Shown here: positions 35,369-43,505 of the stretch, piece after piece
How positions within the stretch are numbered: the first letter of the stretch is position 1
How the letters are laid out: every line of letters starts with the position of its first letter
Source: Nostoc sp. LEGE 12450
GTDB taxonomy: Bacteria > Cyanobacteriota > Cyanobacteriia > Cyanobacteriales > Nostocaceae
Reading direction: 5' to 3'
DNA: 43,777 nt
NCBI RefSeq assembly: GCF_015206895.1
Contig: NZ_JADEXU010000060.1
Span: 1 to 43,777 of the forward strand
The notes under the pieces: model-generated
The model's input: only the letters and a program-made list of their open reading frames with translations
Database searches by the model: none
Told to the model about the DNA's origin: nothing
Position numbers and translations under genes: made by a program

Positions 35369-36655
35369 TTGTGGTTAAAGCTACAAAAATTGTTAAAACA
35401 ACTAACTAATACCGTATTTCCAGCCTCAGTCTTCCGACTAGAGAGTGGTTTAACTTTTATTCATCAAGAGATTCCCACGACTCCTGTAGTTGTGGCTGAT
35501 GTTTGGGTGCGTGCTGGAGCAAGCTTAGAGCCAAAACCGTGGTTTGGGATGGCGCACTTTTTAGAACACATGATTTTTAAAGGTACGGCAACGCTTCCCC
35601 CTGGAATGTTCGATTCCAAAGTTGAAAACCGGGGTGGCGTAAGTAATGCGGCGACAAGCTATGATTATGCTAATTATTCACTCACCACAGCCGCCCCTTA
35701 TTTAAAGGATACTTTGCCCTATTTGGGCGAATTACTGCTCAATGCGGCAATTCCAGAAGACGAATTTAGCCGCGAACGGGATGTGGTGCTAGAGGAAATT
35801 CGCTCTTGTCAGGACGATTCCGACTGGATAGGATTTCAAGCTCTGATTCAAAGCATCTATCCACATCACCCTTACGGGCGTTCTGTGTTAGGTACTGAGC
35901 AAGAACTGATGCAGCAGTCTCCAGAAGCAATGCGCTGTTTTCACCATGCCCACTATCAGCCGGAAAATATGACAGTGGTAATTGCCGGGGGTATAGCCCA
36001 GCAACCAGCTTGGGAATTAGTAAATCGTTCATTTAGTGATTTTGCCGAACGCTCGAATTGTCCGCAGTTTGAGAAAGTTACAAAGCCAGTAATAACAGGA
36101 ATTCACCGTCAAGAACTGTGTTTACCACGCATAGAGCAAGCACGATTGTTGATGGCGTGGTTAGTTCCAGGAGTAGAAGAAATTCGCACTAGCTATGGTC
36201 TAGATTTATTGTCAGTGTTATTGGCAGAAGGGCGGACTTCGCGTTTAGTGCGTGATTTGCGAGAAGACTTGCAATTGGTACAAGGAATTTATAGTAGTTT
36301 TTCTCTACAACGGGAATCAAGTTTATTTACAATTACTGCCTGGTTAGAACCAGAAAATTTAGAAGAAGTTGAGTCTTTAATTTGCGCTCATTTAGATGAT
36401 TTGCAGACTCGAGGAATTAGCGAACAAGAACTTGCCCGTACACGCAGGTTGCTATGTAATGAGTATGCGTTTTCTACCGAAACACCAAATCAACTGACAG
36501 GGCTTTATGGATATTACAATACCATCGCCCAAGCTGAATTGGCTGTGACATATCCCCAGCAGATTAAGTCTTTTGATGCCCAAGAATTGCAAAAATTAGC
36601 TAAACAATATCTCTCACCGCAGAATTATGCGGTTACTGTACTTAAACCGTGTTAG
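35369..36655 (+). CDS. M16 family zinc peptidase, catalytic subunit
   Basis: 428 residues from TTG 35369; a stop lies in frame just upstream and no ATG occurs before the catalytic core, so the start is a non-ATG codon. The inverted zinc motif H63-F-L-E-H67 (AHFLEHMIFKGT) and the third ligand Glu143 (VVLEEIRS) are all present. It resembles the beta subunit of mitochondrial processing peptidase and cyanobacterial PPB-type proteases. It precedes a second M16 gene without the motif, so the two probably form a heterodimer. Confidence 0.88.
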   Translation: MWLKLQKLLKQLTNTVFPASVFRLESGLTFIHQEIPTTPVVVADVWVRAGASLEPKPWFGMAHFLEHMIFKGTATLPPGMFDSKVENRGGVSNAATSYDYANYSLTTAAPYLKDTLPYLGELLLNAAIPEDEFSRERDVVLEEIRSCQDDSDWIGFQALIQSIYPHHPYGRSVLGTEQELMQQSPEAMRCFHHAHYQPENMTVVIAGGIAQQPAWELVNRSFSDFAERSNCPQFEKVTKPVITGIHRQELCLPRIEQARLLMAWLVPGVEEIRTSYGLDLLSVLLAEGRTSRLVRDLREDLQLVQGIYSSFSLQRESSLFTITAWLEPENLEEVESLICAHLDDLQTRGISEQELARTRRLLCNEYAFSTETPNQLTGLYGYYNTIAQAELAVTYPQQIKSFDAQELQKLAKQYLSPQNYAVTVLKPC

Positions 36656-36769
36656 TCATTAGTCATTAGTCATTAGCAAAAGACAACTGACAAATGACAA
36701 AGGACAAATGACAAATGACAAATGACAAAGGACAAAGGACAAATGACAAATGACAAAGGACAAATGACA
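36656..36769. repeat. Heptamer repeat array between two M16 genes
   Basis: Starts as TTAGTCA units and turns into about twelve AATGACA/AGGACAA units running right into the next start codon. The array contributes 14 spurious codons (MTKDKGQMTNDKGQ) upstream of the likely ATG. Confidence 0.9.
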
Positions 36770-38035
36770 ACCTTGCTGCAAAAATCGCCTATCCATCGTA
36801 CCGTATTGAATAATGGCATTGTCATGCTGGCAGCAGAAAATCCTGCTGCGGATATTATTGCAGCGCGGATCTTTGTGCGTGCCGGTAGTTGTAACGAAAA
36901 CCGGGAGCAAGCAGGGTTGGCGCATTTGCTATCAGCAGTGATGACAAAGGGATGCGATGGACTTTCTAGCTTAGAAATTGCGGAAAAAGTCGAGTCTGTA
37001 GGAGCAAGTTTGAGTGCGGATGCTGGCACTGATTATTTTTTGCTATCTTTCAAAACGGTTACATCGGATTTTGGTGAAATTTTAGCATTGGCGGCGCAGA
37101 TTTTGCGATCGCCTACTTTCCCCGAAACTCAAGTAGAACTAGAACGCCGTTTAGCACTCCAAGATATTCGTTCACAAAAAGAGCAACCGTTCAATGTCGC
37201 CTTTGAACAAATGCGGCAGGTAATGTATCAAAATCATCCCTACTCTATGTCAGTGTTGGGAGATGAAACTAGTATGAGTAGTTTAACTCGTGCGGATTTG
37301 GTAGAGTATCATCAAACTTATTTTCGTCCAGATAATGTAGTAATTAGCATTGCTGGGAGAGTCACACCTACAGATGCAACAGCGTTGGTGGAAGAAGTTT
37401 TTGCTGATTGGCAAGCGCCAGCCCAAGCACTGCCAATACTGAATTTACCTGAAATTAAAGTGGAACCGCAGGTAAAGGTTAAGCCAGTACAGACACAACA
37501 ATCAATCGTGATGCTCGGTTATTTAGGAACATCGGTCAATTCTGTTGACTACGCCGCCCTGAAGTTGCTGTGTACTTACTTGGGAAATGGGCTTTCTAGC
37601 CGCTTGTTTGTCGAATTGCGCGAAAAACGCGGTTTAGCTTATGAAGTATCCGCTTTTTACTCCACAAGGCTATTTCCAGCCTCATTTGTAGTTTACATGG
37701 GTACAGCACCGGAGAATACCAGCATTGCCCTAGAAGGACTGCGTACAGAAGTAGATTTATTGTCTACCACTGAAGTCTCTGAAAGCGCCCTCCAAGCTGC
37801 GAAAAATAAAATTCTGGGGCAGTACGCCTTGGGTAAACAAACAAACGGGCAAATTGCTCAGATATATGGCTGGTATGAAATTTTGGGCTTAGGAATTGAT
37901 TTTGATACCAAGTTTCAAGAATTGATTGCGGCGGTGAGTGCCAAAGATGCGATCGCTGCCGCTAGTAAGTATTTAAAATCACCTTATTTATCTTTAGTTG
38001 GTCAAGAAGAAGCAATTAATCGAGCGATCGCGTAA
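36764..38035 (+). CDS. M16 family protein, non-catalytic subunit
   Basis: 423 residues from ATG 36764 (MTTLLQKSPIHRTVL). The HxxEH zinc motif is replaced by HLLSAVMTKG, so it cannot be catalytic. The C-terminal half keeps the substrate-handling R/Y region (SSRLFVELREKRGLAYEV). This is the alpha-type partner of the preceding gene, as in mitochondrial processing peptidase alpha/beta and other bacterial M16 pairs. Confidence 0.88.
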   Translation: MTTLLQKSPIHRTVLNNGIVMLAAENPAADIIAARIFVRAGSCNENREQAGLAHLLSAVMTKGCDGLSSLEIAEKVESVGASLSADAGTDYFLLSFKTVTSDFGEILALAAQILRSPTFPETQVELERRLALQDIRSQKEQPFNVAFEQMRQVMYQNHPYSMSVLGDETSMSSLTRADLVEYHQTYFRPDNVVISIAGRVTPTDATALVEEVFADWQAPAQALPILNLPEIKVEPQVKVKPVQTQQSIVMLGYLGTSVNSVDYAALKLLCTYLGNGLSSRLFVELREKRGLAYEVSAFYSTRLFPASFVVYMGTAPENTSIALEGLRTEVDLLSTTEVSESALQAAKNKILGQYALGKQTNGQIAQIYGWYEILGLGIDFDTKFQELIAAVSAKDAIAAASKYLKSPYLSLVGQEEAINRAIA

Positions 38036-38039
38036 TTAA

Positions 38040-38110
38040 AACTGTGCGGAGTCGGTAGTGTACTCCTACGGGAAGCAAGCTCAAGCTACGCGTAGCGTCT
38101 CTCAGAGAAG
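38040..38110. repeat. GC-rich dispersed palindromic repeat
   Basis: TACTCCTACGGGAAGCAAGC and GCTACGCGTAGC, the same units as at 20850 and 39640. Confidence 0.65.
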
Positions 38111-38187
38111 ACATCGTAAATAGAGCAGCTGTTTTTTAGACCAAGCGGCTGTACCATTAGCATGAGAATATTCTGGGAGTAAATTCC

Positions 38188-39273
38188 ATGCAAAGCAGCC
38201 TGACAGCAAGTATTTTGAGTTACTTAAAATTACTAGACCCCACTGTAAATCGCTGTGGAATGGAAAAACGGCAAAAAAGTTGGTGGACAAAGAGGTCTAA
38301 ATCTTTCTCAGCCATTGAAATACTCTTGTTATCCGCAACGCCTCTGCTTATTGCCTCAACGCCTTTAATATCAATAGCAGCGCCACAAACAATTGCCCAA
38401 ATAAATTCTGGAGATAGCATCAGCCGCCCTAATCTCAAAGTTGGTAGCCAAGGCGAACGCGTATCTGAACTTCAGGCAGCTCTGAAACTTTTGGGTTTTT
38501 ACTCTGGTGCAGTAGATGGTATTTATAGTGAGAATACAGCCAGTGCTGTTGCCCGTTTTAAACAAGCAGCTGGCTTGAATCCAGATGGCATTGTTGATGC
38601 CAGCACTTGGCAAAGACTTTTCCCTAATCAACCAGTAGCAGCATCAACTATCCCTTCATCCCAGCCAAGATTTAACTCAGCTACAAATTTTCCTGTTCCA
38701 ACCCAGGCTAGCAGCCTCACCAACGTTGCAAATCCTAACCCCAACCCCCCAAGACAAGCTGCAACACAAGTTGCGACTAGCCCTGAGCCAAGACCTACTA
38801 CCCCAAAAAAAGCTGTAACACAAGTTGCAACTAGCTCTGAGCCAAGACCTGCTACACCAAAAAAAGCTGTAACACAAGTTGCGACTAGCCCTGAGCCAAG
38901 ACCTGCTACACCAAGAAAAGCTACAACTTCAAGCACACAAAAAACGCCAAATGGTACTACATCAACTGCTAGAACTCAGTCAGCTACACGGACTGGGCAA
39001 ACTACTAGAACTCAGAAAAACACACCTACTCAGCGAACTCCTGGTATTCAATACACCTCCGAAGGATTGCCAATTTTACGTATAGGGTTACGTGGTTCTG
39101 AAGTTGTTAAGTTGCAACAACAACTGAAAAAGCTTGGTTTCTTGAAAGGCGATGCCGATGGAGACTTTGGTGAGACAACCGAAACTGCTGTGAAAGCAGC
39201 ACAAAAGCGGTATGGTTTAGAAGCTGATGGTGTAGTTGGTGGCTCTACCTGGGAGGTTCTTTTGCGGCGTTAG
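38188..39273 (+). CDS. Exported protein with two peptidoglycan-binding domains
   Basis: 361 residues. An N-terminal membrane/signal segment (about 42-65, after a basic stretch) is followed by PG_binding_1 domain 1 (about 84-148: LKVGSQGERVSELQAALKLLGF), a long Pro/Thr/Ala linker (about 150-290) and domain 2 (about 300-360: LRIGLRGSEVVKLQQQLKKLGF). The linker includes three 18-residue repeats (unit TQVATSPEPRPATPKK). There is no catalytic domain, so it is probably a cell-wall tether or scaffold. An in-frame ATG at residue 25 is an alternative start. Confidence 0.85.
   Translation: MQSSLTASILSYLKLLDPTVNRCGMEKRQKSWWTKRSKSFSAIEILLLSATPLLIASTPLISIAAPQTIAQINSGDSISRPNLKVGSQGERVSELQAALKLLGFYSGAVDGIYSENTASAVARFKQAAGLNPDGIVDASTWQRLFPNQPVAASTIPSSQPRFNSATNFPVPTQASSLTNVANPNPNPPRQAATQVATSPEPRPTTPKKAVTQVATSSEPRPATPKKAVTQVATSPEPRPATPRKATTSSTQKTPNGTTSTARTQSATRTGQTTRTQKNTPTQRTPGIQYTSEGLPILRIGLRGSEVVKLQQQLKKLGFLKGDADGDFGETTETAVKAAQKRYGLEADGVVGGSTWEVLLRR
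38758..38919 (+). repeat. Three 54-bp in-frame tandem repeats
   Basis: Units 38758-38811, 38812-38865 and 38866-38919 are highly similar and code for the linker repeats of the peptidoglycan-binding protein. Such arrays vary in copy number by slippage. Confidence 0.9.
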
Positions 39274-39934
39274 CCTTACTAGGGAGCATAGCCAGCGTCT
39301 TTTTTGGTCTGGGGAAAGGTTAAAGGGCAATGGGGAAAAGGAAATTCAAACCCTTTCCCTTTCCCCTTTCCCCCAAAACCCGAAAAGTATTGGGTACAAA
39401 GGTTTTTTAACTTCAATAAACCTCTGTAGGGGTTTTGCGCTTCACAGCATTTTTTATCAAAACAGAATTCAGGAGTCAGGATGGGCTAAACGCCCCGCTA
39501 CCGCTAACAGGATTTAGTTGGGTATTGTGACTGAGAAAGGGATGCTTCGGAGTGTAAAGCCTGTGGCATAGCAACTCTTAGAGAGTATCTTGATTCTGAC
39601 CGGAGCTTTCGGAGTCTCCGGCTCCGCTCCCGTTAGCGTACTCTTACGGAGAAGCAAGCTACACGCATCGTCTCGTAAAGAAGCGGGGCGTAGCCCATTC
39701 TAACTTCTGAATTCTTCTTTATGAATTTAATCCGGTACATCCTGCAATACGATAAAGATACACCGATTAGAAATATCTCTCTATGCCAGGACAGAAAAAT
39801 TACATTACTTTTGGGCTGACAAAAGATAATGGCAACTTTATGAGTCAAGCAGAAAGACACATCATAGTGCTACAAATCACAACTGGCAACAGTGAAATTA
39901 ATTAAACTTACTGCTAATTCCTCTAAAAAAACTT
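39274..39934. other. Gene-free stretch built of repeats
   Basis: GGGGAAAGG...CCTTTCCCC-type purine/pyrimidine fold at about 39311-39375 (shares its core with the interior of the MITE at 3676); GC-rich dispersed palindromes at about 39605-39700; and a 40-codon open stretch at 39783-39905 that I do not consider a gene. The promoter of the next gene lies in the last 100 bases. Confidence 0.55.
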
Positions 39935-40288
39935 ATGCAACACTTTTTATTAACTTGGCTCGGTACTGCGGTGGCGTTATTTATTACTGCTAATATCGTT
40001 CCGGGATTCTTTATCAAGAATTTTGTGGTTGCCTTAGTCGCTGCCCTGGTTATTGGTTTGGTTAACGCATTTATTAGACCAATTTTGCAAATTTTGACCT
40101 TTCCGATTACCTTGCTCACCTTTGGTCTATTTACATTGGTAATCAATGCTTTAACACTTTGGTTGGCAAGTGCCTTAACCCCTGGTTCTGGTTTTGAGAT
40201 TCAGGGCTTTTTACCTGCTTTGTTAGGTTCAATCGTGCTAGCTATTGTTTCTAGCATAATTAACTATTTGTTGAGAGTTGTTGACTAG
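39935..40288 (+). CDS. Phage-holin-family (DUF360-type) membrane protein
   Basis: 117 residues, four hydrophobic segments (about 5-23, 28-47, 54-76 and 92-112) with the family pattern GLVNAFIRPILQILTFPITLLTFGLFTLVINAL. Despite the name, these conserved bacterial proteins are not known lysis factors, and there are no phage genes nearby. Function unknown. Confidence 0.8.
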   Translation: MQHFLLTWLGTAVALFITANIVPGFFIKNFVVALVAALVIGLVNAFIRPILQILTFPITLLTFGLFTLVINALTLWLASALTPGSGFEIQGFLPALLGSIVLAIVSSIINYLLRVVD

Positions 40289-40293
40289 AAAAA

Positions 40294-40764
40294 TTAGTTA
40301 ATTTTTGTAATACTCATAATATTTGAGGCTTGGGCAACAGCTAACGTTACAGCTCCTGGTTGCCCTCGTAGCTGGAAAATTTGTTTAGGAACTAACAACG
40401 TCACTCCCAATGCTTCTGTGCTGGCAAAGGGGGAAGCAGGCCGCAACGAGGCTTGAGTTGCTGCAAGAATAGCAGCTGCCTCTGCTACGCTAGGTGTACC
40501 CACTTTGTGGTCAGTAATTGTGGCAGGGTTGGGGACACAGACCGAGCAAAGAATTTCCGCAGAAAAGGTTTTTAGGGGGAAATTGCGTAGGTGGCAAAGT
40601 TCTATTAAACCAACTTCCGAGGCTTTAGTGTCAATGGTAGCAATCCCTGCGATCGCACTTTGAAAAAGTTGATTTTCTTGAAAGGCTTGCTCAATAGCCC
40701 AATCAATCAATTGCCATGAGGTTCCCCGCTTACAACCGATTCCTACCCAGAAAACCTGTTGCAC
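40294..40764 (-). CDS. CbiG C-terminal (CobE-like) protein
   Basis: 156 residues from GTG 40764 (MQQVFWVGIGCKRGTSWQLI). It corresponds to the C-terminal domain of CbiG (VGIGCKRGT; IATIDTKASEVGLIEL; SVAEAAAILAA). CbiG opens the delta-lactone ring in anaerobic cobalamin synthesis; the stand-alone C-terminal domain is like CobE. The N-terminal domains are absent here and may be fused elsewhere in the genome (CbiG-CobJ fusions are known in cyanobacteria). Confidence 0.7.
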   Translation of the reverse strand: MQQVFWVGIGCKRGTSWQLIDWAIEQAFQENQLFQSAIAGIATIDTKASEVGLIELCHLRNFPLKTFSAEILCSVCVPNPATITDHKVGTPSVAEAAAILAATQASLRPASPFASTEALGVTLLVPKQIFQLRGQPGAVTLAVAQASNIMSITKIN

Positions 40765-40892
40765 TTGGTGTATTTCCTTAATTCAATTCTTCAAGGTTTG
40801 GTGTTGGCTTATAGGAAGCGATCGCACTTTGGCAATCGCTCCCCCAATTATCGAAAAACGCAAACTTTCCCTACATTAAATATCCCGTTTTT

Positions 40893-42551
40893 TCAAGTAG
40901 AAGCTTTCACCGCCGCTTCTGCTTGGGAATGCAATAACAAACCGTATTCCAAGCCCTCCACCACCGCTTGATAGGAAGCCTCCAAAATATTGGTGGAAAC
41001 CCCTACTGTCGTCCAGCGTTGACGACCATTGCCTGATTCTACCAACACACGGGTTTTTGCCGCAGTCCCCGTATGTCCGTTGAGAATCCGCACTTTGTAG
41101 TCTGTCAAATCAAAGGTTGCTATTTGGGGATAAAAATTCACCAAAGCCTTGCGTAAAGCCGCATCCAAGGCGGCAACGGGGCCGTTACCTTCCGCCGCCT
41201 CCAGAATATTTTTGCCGTCAACAGCGATTTTGACTGTAGCTAGGGCGTTACTAGTTTCTTTTCCCTCAACCAAGTCACAGTGGACTTGAAAACCTTTGAC
41301 TTCAAAAAACTTCTGGCGACCTCCCAAAGCTTCGTGCATCAGTAGCGCAAAACTGGCCTCTGCTGCTTCAAATTGAAATCCTTCACTCTCCAAATCTTTG
41401 AGACGCTGGAGAATTTCCTTGGCTTCTGCCTTGAGTTGATCGAGGTCAATCCCAAAACTGCGGGCTTTGGCTAGAACATTGCTAAGTCCAGACTGTTCAG
41501 AAATCACAATGCGGCGATGATTCCCGACTTGTTCCGGCTGAATGTGTTCGTAAGTCAGGGGATTACGTTCTACAGCTGATACATGAATACCACCCTTGTG
41601 GGCAAAAGCCGAAAGTCCCACAAAGGGAGCGTGTTCATCTGGCGCGAGGTTGACCACTTCACTAACAAAACGACTAGCTTCTGTAAGTTGTGTTAGCTGG
41701 TCTTCTGTGATACAACTGTAACCCAGCTTCAGTTGTAAATTGGGAATTAACGAACAGAGGTTAGCATTACCGCAACGTTCACCGTAACCATTAATTGTGC
41801 CCTGTACCATCTTTGCCCCTGCCATCACGGCGGCTATTGCGTTAGCAACCGCCATTTCTGAATCGTTATGAGTATGAATTCCGATTTGGGGAATTATCCT
41901 TTGTCCGTTGTCCTTCGTCATTGTTTCTTGACAAATGACAAATGACAAATGACTACTGACATCTTGAACAATTTGCCCAATTTCATGAGGTAAAGTGCCG
42001 CCATTGGTATCACAGAGGACTAGCCATTCAGCACCAGATGCGATCGCAGCCTCTAATGTTTGTAAAGCATAATCTGGATTGTGCTTATAACCATCAAACC
42101 AATGTTCGGCATCGTAGATAATGCGACGACCTTGAGAACGGAGGTACTCAATGGTGTCACGAATCATCGCCAAATTTTCTTCTAATGTCGTTTTGAGGCT
42201 AGTTGTGACATGTAAATCCCAAGACTTACCAAAAATCGTTACCCAGCGAGTTCCCGCAGCCAAAATATCCTGTAGCATCGGTTCGGTTGCGGCAGTGGAG
42301 TTGGGCCGTCGAGTCGAACAAAAAGCCACAATTTCAGCTTGTTTTAGCGGATCTTCTTGGAGTTGCCAGAAAAATTGTACATCCTTGGGATTAGCACCAG
42401 GCCAACCGCCTTCAATGAAGGGAACTCCCAGTTGATCGAGTCTTTTGGCAATGCGTAACTTATCTTCTATCGATACAGATAGCCCCTCGCGCTGAGTGCC
42501 ATCCCGTAATGTAGTGTCATAGAGCCAAAGTTGAGGTGAGGAATTTGTGGT
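40893..42551 (-). CDS. cimA: Citramalate synthase with an in-frame repeat insertion
   Basis: Condenses pyruvate and acetyl-CoA to (R)-citramalate, starting the threonine-independent route to isoleucine. I choose ATG 42551 (MTTNSSPQLWLYDTTLRDG, 552 residues); the longer frame to 42596 overlaps the next gene. HMGL-type barrel with DTTLRDGTQREG, EGGWPGANPKD, the metal-site HTHND and GTINGYGERCGNAN, then a LeuA dimer/regulatory domain (about 400-540). About 20 residues (roughly 199-219, containing SFVICQETMTKDNGQ) just before the HTHND strand are translated heptamer repeat. The flanking motifs are intact, so the enzyme may well still work. Confidence 0.9.
   Translation of the reverse strand, partial: TTNSSPQLWLYDTTLRDGTQREGLSVSIEDKLRIAKRLDQLGVPFIEGGWPGANPKDVQFFWQLQEDPLKQAEIVAFCSTRRPNSTAATEPMLQDILAAGTRWVTIFGKSWDLHVTTSLKTTLEENLAMIRDTIEYLRSQGRRIIYDAEHWFDGYKHNPDYALQTLEAAIASGAEWLVLCDTNGGTLPHEIGQIVQDVSSHLSFVICQETMTKDNGQRIIPQIGIHTHNDSEMAVANAIAAVMAGAKMVQGTINGYGERCGNANLCSLIPNLQLKLGYSCITEDQLTQLTEASRFVSEVVNLAPDEHAPFVGLSAFAHKGGIHVSAVERNPLTYEHIQPEQVGNHRRIVISEQSGLSNVLAKARSFGIDLDQLKAEAKEILQRLKDLESEGFQFEAAEASFALLMHEALGGRQKFFEVKGFQVHCDLVEGKETSNALATVKIAVDGKNILEAAEGNGPVAALDAALRKALVNFYPQIATFDLTDYKVRILNGHTGTAAKTRVLVESGNGRQRWTTVGVSTNILEASYQAVVEGLEYGLLLHSQAEAAVKAST
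41897..41957 (-). repeat. Heptamer repeat cassette inside cimA
   Basis: On the coding strand AGTCATTTGTCATTTGTCATT is followed by a short centre and then AATGACGAAGGACAACGGACAAAGG, i.e. the same fold-back heptamer element as in the intergenic gaps. It keeps the reading frame. Confidence 0.9.
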
Positions 42552-42629
42552 CATAAAACTGGGACCGACGAGACAACTTTCGAGGCAATGTGTCAATATA
42601 CAACAAAAAGCCAGTTTGGCAATTTAAAA

Positions 42630-42968
42630 ATGCCTAAAGTACTAGCTGAAGGTAAAACAATTCAGTGCGTAAGCGGAAGCAATCTCCGAACAATTTTGCT
42701 GCAAAATGGTATTCACCTCTACAATGACGGTGCTAAGGGAATAAACTGTCGGGGGATTGGCAGTTGCGGAACCTGTGCGGTTAAGGTAGAGGGCGAAGTA
42801 TCAGCAGCGAATTGGCGAGATCGAGCCCGGCGTTCGCTTCCTCCCCATTCTCCTACAACAGACTTGCGTTTAGCCTGCCAAACTCAGGTTTTAGGCGATG
42901 TGAAAGTGACAAAGTTTGATGGATTTTGGGGACAAGGTTCTCGAATAGTGTGGACACCAAAAGGTTAA
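42630..42968 (+). CDS. 2Fe-2S ferredoxin-like protein
   Basis: 112 residues from ATG 42630 (MPKVLAEGKTIQC); the frame is open to 42588 but that stretch overlaps the start of cimA. Cluster ligands Cys40-X5-Cys46-X2-Cys49 (CRGIGSCGTC) and Cys83 (RLACQTQV) match the C-X5-C-X2-C pattern of the adrenodoxin/plant-like superfamily rather than the C-X4-C of photosynthetic PetF. A basic insertion RDRARRSLPPHSP precedes the last ligand. It is divergent from cimA. The redox partner is unknown. Confidence 0.85.
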   Translation: MPKVLAEGKTIQCVSGSNLRTILLQNGIHLYNDGAKGINCRGIGSCGTCAVKVEGEVSAANWRDRARRSLPPHSPTTDLRLACQTQVLGDVKVTKFDGFWGQGSRIVWTPKG

Positions 42969-42984
42969 AAAGGAGTAAGACAAG

Positions 42985-43389
42985 ATGGGTAGATGGACAC
43001 CCCTAATTTTAATGGCTGGAGGTTTGGCCATTCTGCTTGGTACATTACTAGGCATCAATTTTCCTATGGGCGTGCAAAGTGCTAACGCTCCCAGCGGTAA
43101 AGCAGCAAAAGTTCTGCCAGCTAATATCAATGTTAATAGCAGTGCTGGCAGCAAAAATGAAGAAACTGCAACGGAAGGAAACGAAACAACCGAAACAACC
43201 GAAACCAACGAAAACAGACGCGGTATTGTAGCCCCAAGACCTGACAACAGAAGCAGCGTTGCTCAGAATCCTTCTGATGACTCAACATCACCTGCTGACA
43301 GTACAACAGACAGCAGTACAGATAGTTCCGAAAACACGCCATCCACCGATGTCAATCAAGGCAACGAACCAATTCGCGCCTTGTGGTAA
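42985..43389 (+). CDS. Membrane-anchored, low-complexity acidic protein
   Basis: 134 residues. One N-terminal hydrophobic segment (about 5-24, LILMAGGLAILLGTLLGINF) is followed by a low-complexity region rich in Thr, Glu, Asn and Ser (TEGNETTETTETNEN; DSTTDSSTDSS). AAGGAG lies 14 bases before the ATG. It starts 16 bases after the ferredoxin gene and probably shares its transcript. I do not recognise a family; the tail is probably disordered and outside the membrane. Confidence 0.65.
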   Translation: MGRWTPLILMAGGLAILLGTLLGINFPMGVQSANAPSGKAAKVLPANINVNSSAGSKNEETATEGNETTETTETNENRRGIVAPRPDNRSSVAQNPSDDSTSPADSTTDSSTDSSENTPSTDVNQGNEPIRALW

Positions 43390-43394
43390 GGATA

Positions 43395-43505
43395 TATCCG
43401 TCTTTAGTTACGAGTTATAAGTTATAAGTTATGAGTTAATTAGTTATGAGTTATTAGTTATGTACTAATGATAAATGGCTAATGATAAATGACTAATGAC
43501 TAATG
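43395..43505. repeat. Heptamer repeat arrays before thiO
   Basis: Units of the AGTTATA/AGTTATG type are followed by AATGATA/AATGACT units. The last AATGACT supplies the ATG of the next gene. Confidence 0.85.

Noticed and set aside
36656..36769. Heptamer array as a CRISPR array
   Set aside because: Repeats are 7 bp and contiguous with no unique spacers; no cas genes in the window.
38628..38936. Minus-strand 102-codon frame with repeats
   Set aside because: Antisense image of the 54-bp coding repeats in the peptidoglycan-binding protein.
39783..39905. 40-codon open frame (MPGQKNYITFGLTKDNG)
   Set aside because: Short, no ribosome-binding site, no recognisable family, lies among repeat debris.
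39935..40288. Holin-family gene as a sign of a prophage
   Set aside because: No other phage genes nearby; the family is a conserved chromosomal membrane protein despite its name.
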